This document shows, in pieces, positions 6,363 to 11,929 of a stretch of DNA of 11,929 bases; within the stretch, counting starts at the first letter, position 1, and the number at the start of each line of letters is the position of its first letter. The stretch covers positions 1-11,929 of the forward strand of contig DAHUXF010000046.1 in the NCBI GenBank assembly GCA_027307295.1, given 5' to 3'. The position numbers were made by a program, and so were the translations under genes. The notes below the pieces were generated by a model. It had not been told where the DNA came from. It saw nothing but the letters and a program-made list of their open reading frames with translations, and did no database searches. Source of the stretch: Acidobacteriaceae bacterium. GTDB lineage: Bacteria > Acidobacteriota > Terriglobia > Terriglobales > Acidobacteriaceae.

Positions 6363-7445
6363 ATGGTGTCGTCAGAAGAGTTGGCGCAAACAGCCATGCA
6401 GGCTGCTCATCATGCTGGCTTTGATCTTGCCGGTATTGCTCCCGTAGAGCGCGAAGCTCTTCCTGAGCTGCACGCCTTCATCGAATGGGTGGATGCTGGA
6501 CACGCGGGCGAGATGAAATATCTTGAGACCCGGACAGAGACAGGCGAACTCCGCCGGGTCGCGGCGAAAAATGCCGCACCCTGGGTCCGCTCCATGATTG
6601 TCTGTGCGCTGAACTACAACGCAGACAAGCCTTATTCAATGGATGTAAATGATCCTGAGCGCGGGTGGGTATCACGCTACGCCTGGGGCGCAAAAGATTA
6701 TCATGATGCTCTCTTGTCAAGACTGCGGCAGGTGGAAGCGGCCCTCAAAGACGCTGCGGCCGCAAATGACCTAGCCCTTGAAACGCGCAGTTATGTTGAC
6801 ACGGGACCAATCCTGGAACGTGTTTATGCCCGGCACGCCGGTATTGGATGGATGGGCAAGAACACCTGCCTCATTAACCAGAAGATGGGCTCATGGCTTT
6901 TCCTTGGCGTAATCCTCACATCGCTGGAACTGCCTGTGGGAACACCTGCCGCCGACCATTGCGGCAGCTGCACGCGCTGCATTGATGCCTGTCCAACAGA
7001 CGCGCTTATCGCTCCCGGAAAGCTCGATGCGCGGCTCTGCATCGCCTATCTTACGATCGAGAAGCGTGGTTCCATCCCCGTCGAGTTGCGCTCCGGGATA
7101 GGCCAGCAAATCTTTGGCTGCGATATCTGCCAGGACGTCTGCCCATGGAACCGAAAATCGGGGAATGCTCCACCGACTTCCCTGCCCGAATTTCAACCTA
7201 AAGAGGGGCTCTATTATCCTGAGCTGCGAGCACTGGCACAGATGGACGAAGAATCTTACCGGCAGGCTTTCCGCGGCTCGCCAGTGAAACGTGCCAAATA
7301 TGCCGGATTGCGGCGCAACGTGGCCATCGCCATGGGAAACAGCGGAAACCAGAAATTCATTCCCGATCTGGAATCCATGGCCAGGGATTCCGACCCGGTA
7401 GTTGCGGAGCACGCGGAGTGGGCCAGAAAAAAAATTGTCCCGTAG
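6363..7445 (+). CDS. queG: Epoxyqueuosine reductase QueG, 360 aa
   Basis: QueG reduces epoxyqueuosine to queuosine in tRNA (Asp, Asn, His, Tyr), using cobalamin and two [4Fe-4S] clusters. The N-terminal cobalamin-binding region includes SYVDTGPILERVYARHAGIG (residues 143-162), whose Asp146 corresponds to the conserved catalytic acid of B. subtilis QueG. GWMGKNTCLI follows. The ferredoxin-like domain has CGSCTRCIDACP (Cys200, 203, 206, 210), LCIAYLTIE (Cys226) and CDICQDVCPWN (Cys253, 256, 260), the full cysteine set. The C-terminal region (about 315-358) looks like a HEAT-type repeat. The frame is open to an ATG at 6243, but the extra 40 residues do not resemble the family. I chose ATG 6363; AGAGG lies immediately upstream, unusually close, and GTG 6366 is an alternative. 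No other queuosine genes are in the window. Cytoplasmic. Confidence 0.94.
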   Translation: MVSSEELAQTAMQAAHHAGFDLAGIAPVEREALPELHAFIEWVDAGHAGEMKYLETRTETGELRRVAAKNAAPWVRSMIVCALNYNADKPYSMDVNDPERGWVSRYAWGAKDYHDALLSRLRQVEAALKDAAAANDLALETRSYVDTGPILERVYARHAGIGWMGKNTCLINQKMGSWLFLGVILTSLELPVGTPAADHCGSCTRCIDACPTDALIAPGKLDARLCIAYLTIEKRGSIPVELRSGIGQQIFGCDICQDVCPWNRKSGNAPPTSLPEFQPKEGLYYPELRALAQMDEESYRQAFRGSPVKRAKYAGLRRNVAIAMGNSGNQKFIPDLESMARDSDPVVAEHAEWARKKIVP

Positions 7446-7500
7446 TTGTCCCATCTGCTAACGCCTTATCTGGCCTACATGTGTTAAGGTTGCTTGGGGA

Positions 7501-7839
7501 ATGACAAGCGACCAGAAACAGCTAAAATGGACAACGCCTCGCGTGCATCGCAGATTCATTCTGGATCTGCGCGTGACAGTCCGGGGCACAGAGACTTTGC
7601 ACGGACGCACGAAAGATATTTCTGAGGGTGGAATGGGCGCTACCATCCCAGGCAACCTGACTCTGGGTCAAATTGTCGAAATTCAACTGCCTCTTCCCAA
7701 TCTGGATGAACCCCTGATCTTCACCGCGGAGCTGAGATACCGGCAGGGATTTCAATACGGGTTCAAATTCCTTCATCCCACGGCGAGCCAGCGAGAGACC
7801 ATTCGCCGCATCACGCGTGAACTTCCTTTCGCACCTTGA
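7501..7839 (+). CDS. Single-domain PilZ protein, likely c-di-GMP binding, 112 aa
   Basis: The protein is essentially one PilZ domain. The N-terminal R-x-x-x-R motif is R14-V-H-R-R18, and the second motif D/N-x-S-x-x-G is D39-I-S41-E-G-G44; together these grip cyclic di-GMP. Beta-strand segments (LDLRVTV, IVEIQLPL, FTAELRY, YGFKFL) and a final helix (REIRRITREL-like, SQRETIRRITREL) fit the fold. There is no output domain, so it would act by binding a partner when c-di-GMP is present. It follows queG by 55 bases on the same strand and could be co-transcribed, but the function is unrelated. The ATG start has a G-rich sequence (TTGGGGA) directly before it. Acidobacteria commonly encode many small PilZ proteins (background recollection). 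The target process is unknown. Confidence 0.9.
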   Translation: MTSDQKQLKWTTPRVHRRFILDLRVTVRGTETLHGRTKDISEGGMGATIPGNLTLGQIVEIQLPLPNLDEPLIFTAELRYRQGFQYGFKFLHPTASQRETIRRITRELPFAP

Positions 7840-7973
7840 CCCTGCGGCATTGACCGATACAAATCCCCGGCAAGCTGGCTTGATGCCGTGACCAGCATCA
7901 CAGGCGCCGGAACGCTGCCATGACATTATCGATAAACCATCCATGAGTGCTTGTGAATCACCAGCGGAATCCT

Positions 7974-7977
7974 GGAG
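7974..7977 (+). promoter_or_regulatory. Ribosome binding site deciding the start of the YwiC-like gene
   Basis: GGAG lies ten bases before ATG 7988 (a second ATG follows at 7991). The farther-upstream in-frame ATG at 7943 has no comparable site and would add a 15-residue polar tail, so 7988 is preferred. Confidence 0.5.
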
Positions 7978-7987
7978 AAATGCCAGA

Positions 7988-8827
7988 ATGATGGAGGCTG
8001 CTCCTATCAAGCCTATCCGCTATCTTCTGCTGCCACGGGAGCATGGCTCATGGGCTCTGTGGATGCTGCCATTGATCAGTGGATGCGTACTGGGTTATTC
8101 CGCCACAACGGCGCCTGAAGCGGAGCCTGTGCTATGGCTCCTGGTGGCATCCGGCTCGGCATTTCTTCTGCATCAGCCGCTGGAAGCTCTCCTGGGATTT
8201 TCCATGGTTAAAATAAGGTCCACAAGAGAACGGCGCATTGTTATTTTATGGAGCGCGACTCTGGCGGCTCTGGCCGGTGCAGCGGCAATCGAACTGGCAC
8301 TCCTGCAACGCGCATGGGTGCTCGGCTTTGCCCTGCTGGGAGCAATCTGTTTTGGATTGCTCATGCTGATGGGCCGGCGACGGTATCTGCGTGTACCTAA
8401 ACAGATGATTGGCGCAGCAGTTCTCAGCTCAACTGCCGCCAGCGCCTACTATGTTGTTGCAGGCAGGATTGATCGCACCGCTCTGCTTCTGTGGATGGGG
8501 ACATGGATTTTTGCCGTCGGACAAATCGAATATGTGCAGTTGCGGCTGCGCACGGCAAACATGAAATCACGCAGCGCCAGAGCAAATGCCGGATGGAAGC
8601 TCTACTTGCTGCAAGGAGCAATACTGGCAGCAGCGGGAATAAGTGCGATAGCCGGTGTTTTGCCTTCTCTAGCCAGTTTCGCCTTTGTCCCTTCCTTCGC
8701 CCGGCTCGCGATCTGGACTTTTCGTTCATGGCGTCCGCTGAGCGTGTTCGCGCTTGGCTTTGCTGAACTACTCCAGAACATTGTGTTCACTGCCCTGTTT
8801 ACAGCAGCATTCCTCATTCGCCATTAA
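7988..8827 (+). CDS. YwiC-like family integral membrane protein, 279 aa
   Basis: The signature LLPREHGSWALW (residues 14-25) near the N-terminus matches the P-K/R-E-H-G-x-W motif of YwiC-like proteins, named after B. subtilis YwiC. About eight or nine hydrophobic segments follow, roughly at 24-41, 46-62, 84-105, 107-128, 140-158, 163-182, 206-225, 228-246 and 253-275. Charged loops lie at 76-83 (RSTRERR) and 129-139 (GRRRYLRVPKQ). The family's function is not established. The early PREHG motif and polytopic layout recall UbiA-type prenyltransferases, but I see no clear DxxxD Mg-diphosphate motif, so no activity is assigned. An in-frame ATG at 7943 would lengthen it to 294 residues. It is 148 bases downstream of the PilZ gene with no obvious terminator between. 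Confidence 0.82.
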   Translation: MMEAAPIKPIRYLLLPREHGSWALWMLPLISGCVLGYSATTAPEAEPVLWLLVASGSAFLLHQPLEALLGFSMVKIRSTRERRIVILWSATLAALAGAAAIELALLQRAWVLGFALLGAICFGLLMLMGRRRYLRVPKQMIGAAVLSSTAASAYYVVAGRIDRTALLLWMGTWIFAVGQIEYVQLRLRTANMKSRSARANAGWKLYLLQGAILAAAGISAIAGVLPSLASFAFVPSFARLAIWTFRSWRPLSVFALGFAELLQNIVFTALFTAAFLIRH

Positions 8828-8909
8828 GAAAGCGGGCTGCAATCGCCCAGCTTGCTGCTCCCTGCAGTCTGCGGTTTACAGTGCCCGGCAGGCAATGTAG
8901 ATTACTTGA

Positions 8910-9491
8910 ATGAAGATTACTGGGATGAATAAAACCGCCAGAGTATTGACTGCATGCTGCCTTGCCGTCCTGTTTCTTAATGCCACAGGACAGAACCCCA
9001 CTCCAGCATCTTCGCCGCAGGCCACAGCGCCTGCTTCTTCCCCCGCCGCACGTCCCGGTGATGTGGATTCTATTGAGCACATTATCTCAGCTGTGTATGA
9101 CGTGATCTCTGGCCCGGCCGGTCCACGCGACTGGGAGCGTTTCCGCAGCCTGTACTTCCCGGGCGCGCGCATGGTGCCCAGCCGTCGCGATGATAAAGGC
9201 GTTGTCACGGCCAGGGTCTCCAGCCCGGACGAGTATGCAACGCGCAGCCAGGACTACTTTTCCAAAGAAGGCTTTTTTGAAAATGCTGTAGCCAACCGGA
9301 TTGAGGTATGGGACCACATTGCGCACGTGTGGAGCACATATGAATCACGCCACGCCAAAAGCGAAAAGCCATTCGCACGCGGCATTAACAGCTTTCAATT
9401 GATCCATGACGGCAGCCGCTGGTGGATATTCACCGTGTATTGGGAAGCCGAAGATCCAGCCCACCCATTGCCGGAAAAATATCTGAAGTAA
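8910..9491 (+). CDS. Secreted NTF2/SnoaL-like protein, 193 aa
   Basis: A Sec signal peptide is likely: basic start (NKTAR), hydrophobic core (VLTACCLAVLFLNA) and a cleavage region around ATGQ. A Pro/Ala/Ser-rich spacer follows (about 28-50). The rest resembles a nuclear-transport-factor-2-like domain: an N-terminal helix (IEHIISAVYDVISG), a DWERFRSLYFPGARMV segment, and late strands VWSTYESR, INSFQLIHDGSRWWIFTVYWEAE typical of SnoaL-like proteins. Members are small cone-shaped pockets used as enzymes or binding modules; no catalytic residues can be assigned. An L-T-A-C sequence occurs but precedes rather than ends the hydrophobic stretch, so it is unlikely to be a lipoprotein. ATG 8925 is an alternative start giving 188 residues. 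The gene converges on the beta-propeller gene with a shared terminator. Confidence 0.7.
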   Translation: MKITGMNKTARVLTACCLAVLFLNATGQNPTPASSPQATAPASSPAARPGDVDSIEHIISAVYDVISGPAGPRDWERFRSLYFPGARMVPSRRDDKGVVTARVSSPDEYATRSQDYFSKEGFFENAVANRIEVWDHIAHVWSTYESRHAKSEKPFARGINSFQLIHDGSRWWIFTVYWEAEDPAHPLPEKYLK

Positions 9492-9532
9492 AAAAAGTAG
9501 CTGCTCGTAGCGGCCTACCCGCCAAAATAAAA

Positions 9533-9577
9533 GCCCCGGTGCGCAATGGAGTGATTTTCACTCGCGTTCACCGGGGC
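9533..9577. terminator. Bidirectional rho-independent terminator between convergent genes
   Basis: A perfect 9-base outer stem GCCCCGGTG (9533-9541) / CACCGGGGC (9569-9577) encloses a second perfect stem GAGTGA (9549-9554) / TCACTC (9558-9563) with a TTT loop. On the minus strand the hairpin is followed by TTTTATTTT, a good U-tract for the beta-propeller gene that ends at 9610. On the plus strand a CTACTTTTT tract (9580-9588) follows and serves the NTF2-like gene; this tract is itself the exact reverse complement of AAAAAGTAG at 9492-9500, just after that gene's stop. Confidence 0.85.
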
Positions 9578-9609
9578 GACTACTTTTTAGCCACGAATAC
9601 TTCGTTTCC

Positions 9610-10638
9610 TTATTTCTTTCCAACCACCAGCAACGTAAACGTTCCCGGCTTCATCGTCCGGCGCGGACGCTCGCCTTCTTTAGTGGGCGGGGCCTCTTCA
9701 ATCTCCGCTGCCACCAGGTAAACATCATGGTTTGTGGTATCCAGAGCCATAGTGCGCGCTGACCGCTGCGTGGCCGCATTCTCTACCACGGTGTACGTGT
9801 CAGGTGAATCTTCATGCACCACGGTAAGGGTGCCGTCACCATTGGAGGCAAAGGCCAGTTTGGTTCCAGGATCGAAAGCGTTGGCATCCACGCCCTCACC
9901 GATCGTTGGCGTGGCAACTACTTTGCCGGTATCGGCATTGACCACCGCCATCATCTTGTTGTGGCAACCGGCAAAAAGACGGCGGCTTTTAAGGTCCATG
10001 GCCAGCCCGCTGGGTTCATCGCACGGAGCCAGAGGAAAGCTCTTGATCACCGTGGCGTTCTTCGCGTCAATGCTGGTAATCTCGTTCTTGTCTTCAATAT
10101 TGACGAAGACCGTTCCCTTGCCGTCCGCCGCTGCGAATTCGGGCTTGCCATCCAGCGGGATGTTGCCTACAACCGCATCCTTGGTTGCATCGATCACCGT
10201 GGCGTTTTTACTGCGGCCATTGAAGGTAAACACGCGCTTTGACGCGCCGTCATAGATGATGGCGTCAGGATTTTCCGCGTCAATCTTGATTTTGCCCGTA
10301 GTCTTGAGCGTCTTAAGATCAAATACCGTGACGCTGTTGTCGCGCCCATTGCTGGTGTATCCCTTGCCCAGATCGTGGGCCAGCGCAATCCCATGAACGC
10401 CTGCTGTGTCCGGAATTTCACCCAGCACGGAGCCCTTGGCGGGGTCCACCACCATCACGCGGGTGCCCCGTGAAATAAACAACCGTTTCCCTGAAGCATC
10501 AAAGGTAAGATAATCCCAGCCGCCTTCGCCGCCCAGAACATACTTCTGCTTGACCTCATACTTGGCCGGAGCAAAGGCCTTCACGGATGCTCCAAAGCCG
10601 CAGGCAATCACCAGGGCAAAAAGAATTTGTTTCCGCAT
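9610..10638 (-). CDS. Secreted YVTN/YncE-type beta-propeller repeat protein, 342 aa
   Basis: A signal peptide is clear: MRKQ, a hydrophobic core (ILFALVIACGFGASV) and cleavage after AFA near residue 23. The mature protein is a series of about 40-residue four-strand blades with alternating patterns such as GKRLFISRGTRVMVVDPAKGSVLGEIP, NSVTVFDLKTLKTTGKIKI, KNATVIDATKDAVVGNIPLD, NKMMAVVNADTGKVVATPTI, each written here only in part. This is the YVTN/YncE repeat family, seven-bladed propellers usually found in the periplasm or outside the cell. Function is generally binding or scaffolding; E. coli YncE binds DNA in vitro, but no role can be transferred. A GTG at 10647 would add three residues, but ATG 10638 has the properly spaced ribosome binding site. 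Same strand as the small membrane gene upstream. Confidence 0.85.
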   Translation of the reverse strand: MRKQILFALVIACGFGASVKAFAPAKYEVKQKYVLGGEGGWDYLTFDASGKRLFISRGTRVMVVDPAKGSVLGEIPDTAGVHGIALAHDLGKGYTSNGRDNSVTVFDLKTLKTTGKIKIDAENPDAIIYDGASKRVFTFNGRSKNATVIDATKDAVVGNIPLDGKPEFAAADGKGTVFVNIEDKNEITSIDAKNATVIKSFPLAPCDEPSGLAMDLKSRRLFAGCHNKMMAVVNADTGKVVATPTIGEGVDANAFDPGTKLAFASNGDGTLTVVHEDSPDTYTVVENAATQRSARTMALDTTNHDVYLVAAEIEEAPPTKEGERPRRTMKPGTFTLLVVGKK

Positions 10639-10643
10639 CTCAT

Positions 10644-10650
10644 CCACCTC
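10644..10650 (-). promoter_or_regulatory. Ribosome binding site deciding the beta-propeller start
   Basis: GAGGTGG on the minus strand lies five bases before ATG 10638. The in-frame GTG at 10645-10647 is inside this site, so it is unlikely to be the start. Confidence 0.65.
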
Positions 10651-10741
10651 AAATTTATGTCAGTCTAATTCAGCCGATCATTCTAATCGAAAAGGCGGAT
10701 ACCGGGGTTGGACAAGAGGTCAAGGCAGGAACAAAGCACAA

Positions 10742-10963
10742 TCAATTTGCGCCAGGTGTTTGACGCCAGCGATTGAAAGCCACTAGCGACCATATCGCTT
10801 CAATCGCGCCAAAAGGCCACGCACCTTGCAGGAATCCATAAACCGATCCCAGCGCACACGCAACCGCAAAAGCCAGGATGTACCACCGGCTGCGCTTCTC
10901 CAGGGCATAGAAGACCAGCATGGCACTTACAGACAGCCATCCGAAAATAGTGAGCGCTTTCAA
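10742..10963 (-). CDS. Small conserved two-helix membrane protein, 73 aa
   Basis: Two hydrophobic helices are visible: about residues 5-20 (TIFGWLSVSAMLVFYA) and 28-47 (YILAFAVACALGSVYGFLQG). They are joined by a basic loop (LEKRSRW). A C-terminal segment WPFGAIEAIWSLVAFNRW follows. I recall the combination FYALE...LQGxWPFGxxEAIWxxVAxxRW from many small uncharacterised bacterial membrane proteins; the function is unknown. The start is a TTG at 10961-10963 with no strong ribosome binding site; an internal ATG would remove most of the first helix, so TTG is preferred. It lies about 100 bases upstream of the beta-propeller gene on the same strand and might be co-transcribed with it. Confidence 0.68.
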   Translation of the reverse strand: MKALTIFGWLSVSAMLVFYALEKRSRWYILAFAVACALGSVYGFLQGAWPFGAIEAIWSLVAFNRWRQTPGAN

Positions 10964-11135
10964 AATAAGCCCGTTGCCACAACTTAAAATAAAAACCTTT
11001 TTGCGGCTGATTTACGCAGATAAATGTCTCGCCGGCCACAAATCAATGCGGAAACTTTTCAAAAACTCAGAACACATCACATTTCCAAAAACCTCGCGAT
11101 GGTTGGGCCCGATTTTCCACTGTACTGCCATCTTC

Positions 11136-11165
11136 ATCCTGATTCGTGTTCCTGCGCTAAAATTT
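11136..11165 (-). repeat. Degenerate copy of the dispersed repeat also seen at 2563-2593
   Basis: Read on the minus strand, AATTTTAGCGCAGGAACACG followed by AATCAGGAT aligns with minor gaps to TGATTTACACGGATGAACAC followed by TGATCTAGGAT at 2563-2593. On the plus strand 11143-11156 (TTCGTGTTCCTGCG) is identical to 2630-2643. A further short match, CTGATTTAC, occurs at 11007-11015 and 2562-2570. It sits exactly where similarity of the decayed YCII gene stops, as if inserted in it. Confidence 0.4.
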
Positions 11166-11172
11166 GCGGGGC

Positions 11173-11405
11173 CAATTGCTCTTTGGTTTCGGCAAAATGG
11201 GCCGTCGGTCACTGAATTTTACCTTCTCGCACGCGCACGGTTGTGGCCATAGAGATTGGCTGCAGTCGATGACCGCCCAGATACTTTCTCGTAGTTTTCA
11301 GGTCGTCAACCAACGTGATGTACTGGCATAAATTTTCTGCCGCTCCGGCTCCGTCAAATTGTCCCACTTCGCCTCAGCAAAATAAATCAATAATAGATAT
11401 TGCAT
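11173..11405 (-). pseudogene. Decayed YCII/DGPF-family gene with three frameshifts
   Basis: Reading the minus strand from ATG 11405 gives MQYLLLIYFAEAKW, then LTEPERQKIYA; the frame breaks near 11325 (one base short). The next frame reads QYITLVDDLKTTRKYLGGHR, then LQPISMATTVRVREGKIQ, and breaks at a TGA (11209-11211, one base short). The third frame gives VTDGPF, and after one extra T in the run at 11194-11197 the fourth gives AETKEQL. The joined product is an unmistakable YCII-related protein: MQYLLLIY start, KYLGGHRLQP and VTDGPFAETKEQL motifs. After EQL the match stops at a degenerate repeat. A possible C-terminal remnant (GSTVENRA) is at 11103-11129, where a family member would have about GSIEVRP. 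Intact homologues are about 100-130 residues and often neighbour ECF sigma genes; none is seen here. Sequencing indels could mimic one break but hardly three plus the lost C-terminal middle. Confidence 0.85.
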
Positions 11406-11411
11406 GAAAAG

Positions 11412-11418
11412 TCTCCTT
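11412..11418 (-). promoter_or_regulatory. Intact ribosome binding site of the YCII pseudogene
   Basis: AAGGAGA on the minus strand, six bases before ATG 11405, is one of the best ribosome binding sites in the window. Its preservation suggests the gene was lost recently. Confidence 0.7.
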
Positions 11419-11929
11419 TTGTGCTGAATCTGCAATCAAGACGAACGAGCTAAGCTGGATCGACAAAAAAGCAAGAATTATTTTGCAAGCCTGGCTTCCG
11501 GCGACGTTCTTTCAGACAGAAGTAACTCCTGTTCCTCCAAGTGAGAGCTTACGCTCACACGTGTGGTTTCCCCGCGAGGTGGTGGGTTGCTGTGCAAACC
11601 TGTTCAGCGAATTATCACCTCGGACCACACTTTTCACTTTCCGATGGCGTTTGCCCGGTCCCGCTGCTCTTAATGGCCTTTCTGCTGTGCCGCTTTCCAT
11701 AGGCAGGCAATCATACGTAGGATGGAACTCCGTTCTGTAAGCTCCCGACGCGCCGTGTTCATCGCCAGGTTAACGTCGAGCAACTTTTCCGCTGGAGTTA
11801 AAGATGGGAAGATTCGTGGGCAAGTGCAAATAGCTACCGCCTGATGCGGTCAGCGTGCTGAACAAGCTTGTGAGGGCGCCGTCATCAGGCTCTGATCAGG
11901 AAAGCTGAAAGCTCCGTCGATGGCGTCCG
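11419..11929. other. Unassigned stretch without a recognisable intact gene
   Basis: No frame gives a recognisable protein. The plus-strand frame at 11483-11740 (85 codons) and the minus-strand frame at 11512-11700 have no family resemblance and look like chance openings. Two short minus-strand segments have protein-like composition: 11670-11839, which includes LTPAEKLLDVNLAMNTARRE and ends LWKAAQQKGH, and an overlapping different frame ending near 11797 that includes GGSYLHLPTNLPIF. They cannot both be coding at once and neither has a start with a ribosome binding site. A short imperfect hairpin, GTGAG/CTCAC, lies near 11541-11558. The stretch may hold remnants of decayed genes. Confidence 0.4.

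Noticed and set aside
8949..8960. Lipobox-like L-T-A-C in the NTF2-like protein
   Set aside because: A lipobox ends the hydrophobic stretch, but here the hydrophobic core lies after the Cys, so an ordinary Sec signal is more likely.
11745..11800. Possible IS66 TnpA-like helix-turn-helix remnant (RRVHRQVNVEQLFRW) on the plus strand
   Set aside because: The match is about 15 residues, followed by a stop, with no further transposase similarity, no terminal repeats and competing frames on the other strand; likely coincidence.
1..11929. CRISPR array, tRNA/rRNA genes, toxin-antitoxin or defence island
   Set aside because: No regularly spaced direct repeats, no cloverleaf or rRNA-like stretch and no defence, nuclease or toxin domain was found in any recognised gene.

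Overview
The window looks like chromosomal sequence from an acidobacterium, probably related to the Granulicella/Acidobacterium/Koribacter lineages. This is inferred from remembered family resemblance, not a search. The clues are a cupin that closely resembles the manganese hydroxynitrile lyases described from Granulicella and Acidobacterium, a tandem DUF507 pair, a free-standing PilZ protein, a YncE-like beta-propeller, and moderate-to-high GC. There is no rRNA, tRNA, CRISPR array, prophage or intact transposase. Most genes are single transcription units of housekeeping or stress type.

Positions 1-2522 (+ strand) hold the C-terminal part of a parallel beta-helix protein, a small cupin with all metal ligands of the hydroxynitrile lyase group, and a Gfo/Idh/MocA oxidoreductase of the YdgJ/IolW type. 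A 324-base non-coding stretch with degenerate dispersed repeat motifs follows. At 2847-4300 a Dps mini-ferritin (-) and 3-methyladenine DNA glycosylase I, Tag (+), diverge from a 233-base intergenic region. Both protect DNA, one from iron and peroxide and the other from alkylation. At 4372-4922 two DUF507 genes overlap by 4 bases. They converge, with a 6-base gap, on a zinc-ribbon/transmembrane/Sel1-like protein (4929-6128, -).

At 6363-8827 (+) lie queG (epoxyqueuosine reductase, last step of queuosine synthesis), a single-domain PilZ protein and a YwiC-like membrane protein. At 8910-9491 is a secreted NTF2-like protein. It converges on a secreted YVTN/YncE-type beta-propeller (9610-10638, -), and a strong bidirectional terminator hairpin lies between them. 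Upstream of the propeller is a small two-helix membrane protein (10742-10963, -).

The last kilobase has no intact gene. It contains a decayed YCII/DGPF-family gene on the minus strand (about 11173-11405). Its ribosome binding site and start codon are intact, but the reading frame is broken three times and appears cut by a degenerate dispersed-repeat copy. The rest, to 11929, is unassigned. I see no convincing new multi-gene system. The items most worth a second look are the pseudogene, the hydroxynitrile-lyase-like cupin, the coupled DUF507 pair and the zinc-ribbon/Sel1 architecture.
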